From the NCBI GenBank assembly GCA_003971905.1, contig RSEE01000029.1, positions 658,815 to 722,814 on the forward strand: DNA of 64,000 nt, read 5' to 3'. Source of the stretch: Moniliella sp. 'wahieum' (lineage: Eukaryota; Basidiomycota; Moniliellomycetes; Moniliellales; Moniliellaceae). Shown piece by piece: positions 1-9,778 of this stretch. Under the pieces are notes generated by a model. That model did not search any database. It had not been told where the DNA came from and was given only the letters and a program-made list of their open reading frames with translations. Position numbers and translations under genes: made by a program. Each line of letters begins with the position of its first letter. Within the stretch, counting starts at the first letter, position 1.

Positions 1-2604
1 AGTCAAACTGAGCAAATGCTTGGTCTTCCGCCGGGGTAGGGGGAGAGTCAACGGATAAGGTGGGCTGGGCGTGGGTGTGGAGTTGTTCAAAGTGGTGCGT
101 GTCCAGGGCGGCTTGAATGTGCGGCAGAAATGGAGGTGGAAGTTGCTTGGCCAAGAGCAGGTCCCAGTCCAACGTGCGAAAGAAGGGATGCACCTTGACT
201 TCGGCCGCATCGGCTTGTCCGCCGCCCAAGCGGCAGCGCGGGTCGTGCGCTAGTAGACGGTCAATCAAATCTTCACTGTATTCGGGCCATTGCGCAGCGT
301 TCTCCTTGTAGTACTTGCCTTCTTGCACCCGCCCTGCAATTTCCGCAATGTCGTCTCCAAAAAAACGGCGCGACATTGAACAGCAGCTCGTACAGCAGCA
401 CCCCAAACGCCCACCACTCGACCGCACGCGTGTATTAGCAGCAGGGAGAATCAAAGATCTGATCCACATATGTCATGTCAGTGCCATGGTCCAGAACAGG
501 GAGGAAACTGGCACAGTCAGTTGTCCCTAAAAGCGCACAGCGTACCTCGGGAGCCATAAATTCCGGCGTGCCAGTAAACGTATCGGTTGTTGTGTTGTGG
601 AACATGTTGCCGTACAAATCGATCAGGAACGGGTGCCCTTTGGGGTTGGCGCTGACAATATCAATAAACGTGTCACGCTCGCGGTACAGCAACCCCAATT
701 GCCTCTCTGTTTCGGCCAACAACTCGGTCTTGACCACCGCCTTGAGCGCCACCAGCCGCCCTCCCCCGCGTGCTAGGAACACCGTTCCAAATGCTCCGCG
801 ACCCAAGATACGTAGAAGAGTGTAGTCCTCCAACTTGGTCGGCATGCGAGGCAGCACCGCGTCCCTTCTTTCGCGCTCTCACCACCGGCAACTCTTGCTC
901 GGCTGGCACCTGGAAGCATCGCCCGCCACATCGCCCGCCACACCGCTTTCTGCAGGCACCTGGGAAGCACCGCCTGCCACACCCTTTCTTCGGCAAAGTG
1001 AAGGCGTGGGATGAGGGGGACTGTGGATGCAGGCGTACGCGCACGTATAACTACCTCCACCCCATCGTCGACGCCGCACCCGGGCCAACGATTCCCCTTC
1101 TGTGTGGGAAACAGTGGCGAAGGACGGGTCCATCTCGAGCGGAGACGGCGGTGGATGCAGTCCCAGGGGTCGGAGATGGGCATGGGCGGAGATGGGCATC
1201 CGTAACTTGACTAGGTGAGTAGGGGTTGTAGAAGAAGGTGGCGTTAGGGGAGACGGTTGAGTTGGCACTGGGGATCTGGATCTCAGTAACAGGGGAAGTG
1301 GCGATGGCTGAGCGGGGGGGGTCAGTGGCCGTCTCAGAAGGGGCTGGGGTGGGTCCGGGACGTAGAGATTGGCGTAGTACGGCGGTGGATAGGGGACCGA
1401 CGGTGGGTTGGGGTTGATGCTGGCCACTGGCGTAATATGGGTGGACGCGGTGACGGTCCGCCTGGGAACGACCGACGGGGGCGGGGCCGGGGTTTCGGAG
1501 GGGAGAATGACAGAGGTAGGAGCGACGGTGGTAGTGGAGGTAGGAGCGACGGTGTAGTGGAGGTAGAGGAGGTAGAGGATGTGGTGGGGCGGTGGTTGCG
1601 ACGGCTGCTGCTACGAGGACCGCGGCTGAAAGTCTGGTAGAGCTGGAGCGTTTCTCTGGGCTTTCTCCACAGGTCAAAGGCAGGCGGGGCGCACAGGCTT
1701 CGTGGGCCCGAACCGAACAGCGAGAGCACTTGCTCCCCTTGGCGCTTGGCACACTCCGCTTGCCGCAGTGGGCGCACCAGTCCCTGCTGAGCACCACCAT
1801 CTTTGGTGGTTCAAAGTCGTGAGGGACTTGAAGCGACTGACAAACCCTTTTTCCTCTTCGGTCACCGTCGAAGCAAAGCAAGGGACCCAGACCTGCTCTA
1901 CACACGCTCCGTGGCACCCGTACGAGCAGCGAGAACATTGCACTTCAGAGTCCTTGTTCTTTTGTCCACAGAGCGCGCAGACAATGCGAGGGAAACTGGT
2001 GCTAGCCACAAACTGGTGCCCGTGTCGGCCCTGAATCAGCCCGACCGGGGCAGGATTTTTAACATCACGGCGTTGCGGCCCAAGCGCCTCTCGTCCTGCT
2101 TAATGTAGAGGCTGATCTGCATTCGTGCGCCCACCGGTTCGAGCAGGAGCAGGGCGGTGGCCTCGGGCTTCTCCAGCTTCTTGCCCGAGTTGACGCCCAC
2201 CACATAGTTCATCGATAGCTTCCGCTGTATTTCTAGCACTTTCGCCAAACAGATCCATCCGATTGCAACCGGCGTGGGGGACGGGGCCGCGCTGTCGAAT
2301 CCCACAAGTTGGTCGTACACGATCACTTCGACGTACTGCACGCTCTCCAACGTGACCTGCAGTTGACTGAGGCGGATCCGACGGGCTTACCACCTCCACC
2401 CCGACCCCCATCTCGTCCAAGGCAGCGGGCTCGGTCTTGTAGCTGAGCCCTTGTTGGCCCGCATCTCAAAAAACGTCCGACGCTGCTCGGACCGACACTG
2501 GGGCCAACGTGCTCAATCCCACTCACCGTATACACTTTGCAGATAAGCGTGCCCGATACCTTGGGCACCTCTTGTCGCTTCAATTCGGGGACTTGCTCCT
2601 TCAT
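1..2604 (-). CDS. PKC1: Protein kinase C, Pkc1-like (3' partial, internally deleted)
   Basis: Serine/threonine kinase of the fungal cell-wall integrity pathway (inferred). Read on the minus strand in order: a C2-like beta-sandwich region (about 2604-2040), two cysteine-rich C1 zinc modules (about 2005-1870 with CALCGQK, and about 1800-1675 with CAHCGKR), a Pro/Ser/Thr-rich linker to about 860, then an AGC kinase domain with glycine loop GRGAFGTVFLAR, lysine in VALKAVVK, activation-loop TFTGTPEFMAPE and VEWWAFGVLLYE. The order C2-C1-C1-kinase is that of fungal Pkc1. The usual N-terminal HR1 repeats are not seen: the next gene ends 288 bases upstream. The kinase lobe between HPFLIDLYG and the activation loop, which should carry HRD and DFG, is missing near 610. 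The C-terminal AGC tail runs off the window. Several frame shifts occur. Family assignment is firm; integrity is not. Confidence 0.85.
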
Positions 2605-2891
2605 CTAAGGGATCATTTGTACCCCACCAATCTGGGTGAGTCCCATGACAGGGCCCCTGTGACAGGGTCGTCGTAATTCACGTTCCATGGATCGAGCCCA
2701 CCTCTGGACCACCGATCATCCTTGCTCATCTCCTCCTTGCTCCACCACTTCGCCTGTGCCACGGTTACTCTTTGCACCACCGCTCGATATAGAAGTAGAG
2801 ATCGAGTACTCTCAGGCAGTACTCTACGTCCTACGTACAACCCCGACACTGATGCCCCGCTGCGTCTGCTGGCGCCAACCGTGCATTGCGC

Positions 2892-4052
2892 TCACGTGAC
2901 CTGCGCCCGCTCCAGCAGCGCACACACACTCCAGTGCGCCCGCTCGTCGTACTCGGGCTCGAGCCCTGGCCGCGCCGTCTGGGCGGGGGGCAGGCGCAGC
3001 CTGCTGCCGTCCCACTGCGGCAGGTCCGGGTCGCCGCGCCAGCCCACCGAGCGCACCTCGCCCCCCGGCGCCAGGTACCGTTCCCACACGCCCTGCGCAG
3101 GCGCCTCCCGGTCCGGCACGAGCCCCGTCTGCGCGGCCAGCGCGACAAACGTAGCCAGCGGTCGTCGTCCCGTGTGCAAGCCCGATGATCAGGACCTTGC
3201 CTCGGGGCGCGAGCAGCGCGAGCAGCGTAGTCAGCAGCGTATCGGCGCCGATGTCATCCACAGCACGTCCGAGCACAGAATCAGGTCGTACCCCCCCCCT
3301 TGGGTCCAGCCGCGCGCGGCTTGCATCTGCTCCTCGTTGCCCACAGCAGCGCTTGCGCCTCGGCGCGGCCCCCTTGGCCGGTTGCGGTCCACGTTCGCCT
3401 TCAAGCACGCAAGAAGCATCTCATCCGGGTAGTCGTTGCCAGGCTCTGTCTCACACACACACATACACGCACACATCCCACAAAAACAGATGGTTAGTGA
3501 GGGAGTGCCACCGGTATCGGGCAGGAGATGGATCGGGGGGGGGGGGGGGATCCCGCGTTCCAACCCGGGCTACGCGCAACAGCGAGCAAAGATCAATGCA
3601 GGGCGCGGAGACGTACGAGAGAAGCGCGAGCTGGGCGGCTACCAGGCTGGGCAGGCCGGTGCCCGAGCCCAGTTCCAGCACGGCTTTGGAGCGCACGTCG
3701 AGGGCGGTGCGGATGTGGGCGTGGGGCAGGGGAAGCGAGGTGAGTTCGCGGCCGCGGCCAAGGTGCACGTCGGCCAAGAGCTGGGCCATGTCCGCCCACT
3801 GGCCCATTGGTACTGCGCCGCAATCTTGGTGTTGGCAGCCTCGACATCGGGGACGGAAAAGTGCAGGTCGTGGGCGAGGGCAGGATGGGAAAAGGCGAGC
3901 TGAGCATGGGCGCTGCCCTCGGCAGGCTGGGACAGGCCAAAGATGCTGCCCAAGGCATCCTCAAACACGTCGCTGGCGTCGAGCTCAGCAGGAGATGGAG
4001 ATGGAGACGGAGATGGAGATGGGATGGACAGCGGCGCGGTGGTGGCAGCCAT
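2892..4052 (-). CDS. EFM7: Efm7/Nnt1-like class I SAM-dependent methyltransferase
   Basis: Predicted protein (N-terminal/lysine) methyltransferase of the METTL21/Nnt1 group; the yeast member modifies elongation factor 1A. After a Ser/Pro repeat N-terminus (MAATTAPLSIPSPSPSPSP, from a GGAGAT repeat) the SAM-binding motif is VLELGSGTGLPSLVAAQLA, followed after an intron (about 3590-3445) by the Nnt1-typical DYPDEMLLACLKANV. The post-I motif is YDLILCSDVLWM, then LLTTLLALLAPRGKVLIIG. The C-terminal domain ends WSVCALLERAQVT. At least four one-base shifts split the frame. The start at 4052 is the first ATG before the repeat. It is divergent from SSN6 and lies in tandem just upstream of the PKC gene. 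The exact substrate cannot be read from the sequence. Confidence 0.75.
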
Positions 4053-4949
4053 GGGTGGGGCGGAGCTGATGGCCACGGCTGCGGCTGGGTGGCAGCGGCC
4101 GAAGACAGGAAGGAGCAGACCAAAAGCCAAGACCTGGCGAGGTGGTCTCGGTGTGTTACTCGGTGGCGCCTCTAGCTCTGAGATTCTGAGATCGGAAGCT
4201 GAAGTCTAAAGCGGAAGTGTGGCAGCGTGTCACATGTCAGGCGGTACGTAGCATCATGCATCATGCATCATGCATCATGCACCAACGCCGCCGCTTTTTG
4301 TCTGGCGCACCACCACAGCGCCAGTGCGTGGGCGTGCCTGCAGGCTGGGTGGGTGAGGACACAGTTCCAATGCCAGGCACCCTCGCACTGCAACAGGCGG
4401 CGTGTGGAGACATGCGGCGATGCGAGCCTCTCGGCTGTCTGTCGCACAGCAACGTTATGCGTGCGTTCGCAGTGCCTGGTGCGTAGCCCCCGTCTCACAC
4501 ACTCCTCCCTGGTGGCCGTCATCTTCTTCCTGGGCGGGATGATGATTAACGTATTAATATGATTTCTGTCACCGGTCGCCCGCCTCGTCGCGACGCGACG
4601 CTGGGCCTGGACGCGGCAAGAACAGGCAACAGCCGCCCAACACGCAAAAACAGGCAAGAACCCACGCCCGCTTCCCTGTCCGAGTGCGGTGCTGTCCAGC
4701 GCGCGGAGCGTGGCTGCCGCCTCGCCACTAGGGACTATATACTAGCCGCACTCGCCACGGCCGATCGGGCCGCGATGCACAATGGTGCATGGTGTGACAT
4801 GTGACATGCCACATGCGATGCATGATGCACGACACAGCCCCCTGCAGCACCAGCCCGTCGCTGCCCTTCTTCCGTCCGGCCCACTTGAGCCGCAATCCTC
4901 CGCAGCCGTCCGCCCCCGCTCCTCGCCTGGGAACAGCCCCCCCTCGCCC
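4053..4949. promoter_or_regulatory. Divergent EFM7-SSN6 intergenic region with paired motif modules
   Basis: About 0.9 kb between the two divergent genes. It holds a TCACATGTC element plus a four-fold GCATCAT tandem at 4229-4283, an AT-rich stretch at 4540-4565, a TATA-like tatatac at 4736-4742, and a second module at 4793-4830 (TGTGACATGTGACATG followed by GATGCATGATGC). The second module is roughly a reverse complement of the first. The promoter role is inferred from position. Confidence 0.45.
4251..4283. repeat. Tandem heptamer GCATCAT
   Basis: Four perfect head-to-tail GCATCAT units end in GCAC. The same sequence, or its complement ATGATGC, recurs singly or in clusters in other intergenic regions (4817, 12906, 18311, 21165, 40672). 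Confidence 0.9.
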
Positions 4950-6803
4950 ATGCCCATGCCCCCGCCCCCCGCCCCCCGGCGCCCCCATGTCCATGTCCAT
5001 GTCCATGTCCATGTCCATGTCCATGTCCATGTCCATGTCCATGTCCACGCCCATGTCCACGCCCATGTCCACGCCCATGCCCATGCCCATGGCCCTGCAG
5101 ACGCACATGTCCATGCCCCTGGGCGCCCGCATGCACATGCCCATGCCCATGCGCCCCGCCCCCCGCCCGGTGCTGCCCCGCACCCGCACCTGTACTACGC
5201 CCCCCCGCGCCTGGCCCTGGCCGCAACCCCAGCCCCGTCCCCAGTCCTGCCCGCCCGCCCTCCGCGTCGAGCCACGTGGCCCGGCTGACCCAGCAGCTGA
5301 CGCGCGCCAACGTCGATACCTGGCTGGCGATTGCCTCGGCCATTGTCGTTGTTGGCGGAGAGGGCGCGCCGAAAGATGCGCTGGCGTCGGTGCAGCATGC
5401 GCTGCGCCACGACCCGCAGTCTGCAGCGGCCTACCGTGTGTTGGGACGCGTGTACCTCGACCTGGGCCAGCAGCCGGACGACCATCACCGCCCTCCACAC
5501 CTCCCTCTCCCTCGCGCCGGACGAAGGCGCAACGTATCAAATCTTGGGCGACGCGTACCTTGCCTTGGACCAGCTCAAGCCCGCGTACGAAGCGTACCAA
5601 CAAGCTCTGCGTCTGCTGCCGGACCCCGATGTACCCGAACTGTGGTACCCGATCGCCATCCTGTACGAGCGCTATGGCTCGCTCGAGTACGCCCAACAGG
5701 CACTGGAGCACGTCGTGGCCCTTGTCACCCAGTCGCAAGACAGGGAGGACGAGAGGATACGTCACGTGCTCGCTAGCCCCGCACGCTTCCCTCACCTTCC
5801 CGAGGTGCTGTATCGTCTCGGCTTACTCTATCGCCAGCAAGGCATGTACCCCGAGAGTGCGCGCGCCTTTCTCTTGCTCGTCGACGTGCCGCCGGCCCAG
5901 CTGACCAGGGGCGACGTGTACTTGGAACTGGGGCAAGTGTATGCGCTGGCGGAGGAGTTTGGTTCGGCGCGGGACGCATTGGAGCGCGCTTTGACCAGCT
6001 CGCCCCCGACCCAGCTGCAAGCTCACCAAGCCCTAGCCTCGCTCTACCTGTCCCGCTACTCGGGCCTGCTGGACCTGGACCAGGCCAGGATGCACATCTT
6101 TGCTGCGCAGCAAGGTGCGCCCATCGACGCCGATCCCGTCCTGGCCGCCCGCACAGCCTACCTCTCTGGCCGCTTACACGCCGAGCACGAGCAGGTAACC
6201 GAAGCGTTTTCGGCGTACCAACAAGCCATTCGCCTTGCGCCACAAGACGCGCGGACCTGGACCGCGATCGGCGTGCTGTACTACCGCACCAACCAAGCTG
6301 AAGACAGCTTATTTGCCCTGGCCCAGGCGGCCCAACTGGCACCCACGTTGCCCGAACCGTGGTTCAACCTCGGATGCTTGTACCTCCACACCCCGGACCG
6401 CTCCGACGACGCCCACCAGGCACTCCGGCGCGCCCAATCCGCTGCGCGGGCCCAGGCGCTCGCATGGACCACTTACGCGCTTGCTTGGCCGACTGGGACC
6501 GCGAGAGAACCGGTGGACATTGATACCCTCGTCCCGCTTCCTCCCACGGACGAGACGGCGCATGGAGCGACGCCCAAAGGAGCTGAAGCGGACACGGAAG
6601 CGGACGCGCAAGCGGCAGTGGAAGTGGCAGTGGAAGCGCCAGTGCCAGTGGAAGCGGGAACGCCAGCAGGCGCAGGTACAGGTACAGGTACAGGTCCCGG
6701 CGACCGGGACGGCGCGGCGGTGGATGCGTTGCTGGGCTTGGCCTCGGCGCGCTTCTCGCCCAAAAAGAAGAAACTCGTGTCGCCGCGGCGGGGGCGGAGG
6801 TAG
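4950..6803 (+). CDS. SSN6: Ssn6/Cyc8-type TPR transcriptional co-repressor
   Basis: TPR scaffold that, with Tup1, is recruited by DNA-binding repressors to shut genes off in the nucleus (family knowledge). About ten tetratricopeptide units run from about 5330 to 6490, with typical cores such as YRVLGRVYLDLGQ, YQILGDAYLALDQ, LYERYGSLEYAQQALEHV, VLYRLGLLYRQQGMYPES, AYLSGRLHAEHEQ, IGVLYYRTNQAEDSLFAL and WFNLGCLYLHTPDRSDDA; unit order and inter-unit sequence match fungal Ssn6. The N-terminus is Pro-rich and carries a hexanucleotide repeat. The C-terminal tail is short, acidic/Ala-rich, and ends in a basic KKKK...RRGRR stretch resembling a nuclear signal. Frame shifts lie at about 5280, 5345 and 5490. 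The start is uncertain: in-frame ATGs exist at 4782 and 4950. Confidence 0.88.
4985..5092. repeat. Hexanucleotide CCATGT/CCATGC repeat inside SSN6
   Basis: A run of CCATGT units passes into CCACGCCCATGT and CCATGC variants. In the frame continuing into the TPR region it encodes (His-Val/His-Ala)n; in another frame it encodes (Met-Ser)n. Confidence 0.9.
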
Positions 6804-6870
6804 GTGGGCCTAGGCGGTGGGCCTAGGCGGTGGTCCTAGGCGGTGGTCCTAGGTGGTGGACCTAGGCGGT
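6804..6870. repeat. 13-bp minisatellite directly after the SSN6 stop
   Basis: Five units of a 13-base repeat of the form GTGGNCCTAGGCG begin immediately after the TAG stop of SSN6. Each unit contains the palindrome CCTAGG. Confidence 0.85.
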
Positions 6871-7790
6871 GGCGGTTGGTTTGTTCGCTGTCGTCGGCCC
6901 CGCGGCGAACGCGGCTGATGCGGGGCGCCAAAAGGCCCTTGGCTGGGCTTGCTTGTAGCATACATATGCCAGTGTACACCTACATGAGGGCTGTGCTGGG
7001 TAGCGGGGGGGGTAGAGGGTAGTAGATAGAGTAGATGTCACATGGGGCGTGGGAGATAGGCGGAGAGAGAGGCAGCGGCTGGGGGAAAGCTGAAAGGTTC
7101 AACATTCGCCTGAAGAAATGGCAACCGGGATGGCTGAAATTGACCGGGATGGCTGAAATTGCAACTGTGTCATGATGGCATGGAAATGGTGCTTCTGACA
7201 TAAAGGAACGTCTCAGCAGCCAGTAGCTAGCAAAGAGTAGCCAGGAGCAGGCGCTGCGCTGGCTTAGTGACCGTGGCTGGCGGCTGGGCCGCGGAGGCGT
7301 GTCGCATGTCGCAGTGGCCCAAGCCAGGGGGGCGCAGGGCGTGGTGCGGTGGGCTGACCGGTGACTGCCGGGCGCCCCCCCGCTGCCCCAGCCCTGGCAG
7401 CGCAGCGCAGCGCCAGTGTCAGCACGGGCCCTGCACCCACACCTCACCCTCACGCCTTCGGCCTTCCCCGGCCACCCCGACCCCTCAGCGTGGGGCGCTG
7501 GCTGGCCAAGTATGAATATGACGTGGGACGCGTGATGCAGATGGACACCTGCCAATATCCAACGCATCTTTGCTGTGCGCTGCTACGCCCCGAGCCCAGC
7601 CTCTAATCTCTCGCCGTGCCCAGCCCAGCCCGTTTTCCTGTGGCCAGCTTGCCACCCCGTCCCTGCCTCTGCCTCTGTCCTTGCCCTCGCCCTCGCCCTC
7701 TCCTCCGCCTTTGCTCTGCCTCTGCCTCTTCCCCCCATCAAGCCCACGCCGCCGTTGGCCCTGCCCGCTTGCTCCTTCCTTCCTTCATCC
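6871..7790. other. Intergenic region SSN6-endosulfine
   Basis: No gene is recognised. It contains a direct duplication of gaccgggatggctgaaatt at 7123-7160 and, from about 7610, a pyrimidine-rich CT tract that leads into the endosulfine start, typical of fungal 5' leaders. Confidence 0.5.
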
Positions 7791-8128
7791 ATGGCTGTAC
7801 GTCTCCCTACCTCCTCCTCCCCCCCCCGCCCTCGCCCGCCGCTTACCTCCCCCCTCTCTCTCCATCCCAGACCCCCTTTGCAGCGCAAGAAGCCCAGCTG
7901 GCGGCGCGCTACGGCGGCAAGCTACCTGGCAAGAAACCGTGGCTGCAACAGCGCCTCAAGGAGCGCAAGTACTTTGACTCGGGCGATTACGCGCTGAAGC
8001 AAGCAGGCAAGCCGACGGACAATGAGGTGGGACAGCAGATTGCCACCCCGCAAGTCCTCGGCGCAGGGACGGTCGATGTGTCGGACGCTACGACGCCCTC
8101 TTCCCCGCTCGACGTTCAAGGGGTTTAG
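7791..8128 (+). CDS. IGO1: Endosulfine family protein (Igo1/ARPP-19-like PP2A inhibitor)
   Basis: Small regulator phosphorylated by Rim15/Greatwall kinase; it then inhibits PP2A-B55 at quiescence or mitotic entry (family knowledge). A two-codon first exon (ATG GCT, 7791-7796) is joined across an intron 7797-7870 (gtacgt...cccag) to give MATPFAAQEAQLAARYGGKL. This is followed by the family signature RKYFDSGDYALKQAGK, whose serine in FDSGDY is the Greatwall site. The usual KYGKLP segment is present as RYGGKLPGKK. The frame stops at 8128, but Ser/Thr/Pro-rich sequence in another frame (about 8105-8690) may be a shifted continuation of the disordered tail. The tiny first exon is supported by consensus splice sites only. 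Confidence 0.85.
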
Positions 8129-8698
8129 CTTTGCGAAGGCTACCAAGCCGGACTTGACTGCCGCCAAAGACGAGTTGCCCCCCGACGAGATGGCTCCGTT
8201 TGTGCCCCCGCCTCGACCGACGTATTCACATTCGACCCCAACCTCAACCTCCACCTCCACCTCCACCTCGGCCACGGCCTCCGACCCAACCTCCGTTCCC
8301 GCCCCAACCTCCACCCCAGCGCCTATCTTGAACCCCGTCTCCCTTGACCCTCCTTCGTTCCTCTCGTCGTCCCCGCACTGCCGAGCTGCTACGGCGCTGC
8401 TTCCCTCTTCGTCCTCCCTTTGCGCACGCGCACGATCCGCTGCCCTGTGCCCATGCCCAGACCCAGACCCAGACCCACGTGTCCACCATCCCCATTCACC
8501 ATGCCGGTCTGCCTCATGGCCGATCGAGCGTCGCGGGCTCCTTCTCCTTGCCTGGTCAGCCGCCGTGGCAGGCAGCCGTGCCCAGCGGCGAACCGATCGA
8601 AGAGGACACCCAGGCTCAGGCTCGTACCTCCTCCCACCTCTCCAGGGAAAGTTTCTCCGCGGACGAGCTGGGGGACGCCACATTGGACTGATGACAAT

Positions 8699-8724
8699 GG
8701 ACGGACGGACGGACGGACGGACGG
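8699..8724. repeat. GGAC tetranucleotide microsatellite
   Basis: Six perfect GGAC units. Confidence 0.9.
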
Positions 8725-9395
8725 ATCGATGGACTTTTTGTTTGTTTGGGCCTTGTTGGCTCCGTTTGCCAGTTGCTCTTGCCGGTTGCTGCTTGGACTC
8801 CTACGCGCGCACAACTTTCATCCATGCTTGTCTCTTTTTGCTCTCAGCTCTCGCGCGACGAGGGGGGGAGGTAGGCGCCACCTCGGCCGTAGCTCGCTAA
8901 CGGGTTGGCTTGGCTTGACTTGGCTTGGCTTGGTAGACCTCAGCAGCCAAAAAGCGGTCGGAAAGGCGAGGTAAGATAGGCCAGACCAGGTGCCAAAAGG
9001 TACTTACGGCTGCAGAGGCAGACTGCCCTGCGTATCGCACGGTCGTGCACCTGACACAACGGTGTTAACCAATGCCCCTTTCGGCTGTGGTTAATGATTA
9101 TGCATTATGGGATTGCGGGCCAAGGGGAGGAGCTAAGACCACCAGTGGCACTGGGCTTTCTGTACCTCTGTAGTACGGCCTACGGAGAGAGACTCAGTCG
9201 GGTGGGGAGGAGGGGGTAAGGCCTAAGGTAGGGCAAGGTATGTGGGAAAGTGAGTAGCACAGTGGGATCCGGGACACTGGGGAGGACTGAGCCTAACCTC
9301 AGAGGTCAGGGCCTCAGTACTGAGACTCAGTAGGGATCGGTTTTGGGCTAGGGCGGTGAGGTGAACGTGTTAAACGAGGTTAAACGTATGAAGAC

Positions 9396-9456
9396 GGTGA
9401 CCGGTGACCGGTGAACATTGAATATCGGCATCATGCATCACCGGTCACCGGTCACC
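9396..9456. repeat. Perfect 19-bp inverted repeat with 23-base loop
   Basis: The left arm ggtgaccggtgaccggtga (9396-9414) is the exact reverse complement of 9438-9456. Each arm is itself built from overlapping GGTGACC/ACCGGT units. The loop contains ATCATGCATCA. Three TCACATG units follow directly. Confidence 0.9.
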
Positions 9457-9750
9457 GGTCACATGTCACATGTCACATGTCGTATTCATAGTGACGTCAC
9501 TTGTGACAGAGGGACGTGGGACAGGTGCCCGGTGCAACGTGCACCCCCGCGGCGGAGCCAATAAGACAACGATTAAATATTAAAGCGATTAACGAGGCCA
9601 GCAGTTGGCTGATCGTGCCGTTGGCACTGCCCCTGTCTGCTCCTGCCTTACACGCCCACACTGTGCACTATACCCTACTCGGGCCCTCACTAGTCACTCT
9701 GTCCTCGTACTACTCACTCCCTACCATATACTACGCCCGACCAACTAACT

Positions 9751-9778
9751 GCTTCAAGCTTCAAGCTTCAAGCTTCAT
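9751..9778. repeat. AAGCTTC tandem repeat
   Basis: Short tandem of gcttcaa units, dispersed relatives of which occur at 22190, 22485, 22660, 25555 and 56440. Confidence 0.8.

Noticed and set aside
2613-2849. Minus-strand frame upstream of PKC as its N-terminal exon
   Set aside because: It ends in a stop before 2604 and lacks HR1 or C2 character; a junction could not be justified.
4801-5904. Long plus-strand frame starting at 4801 with (Met-Ser)n
   Set aside because: Most of it is the wrong frame for the TPR region, which fixes the SSN6 frame upstream of the shifts.
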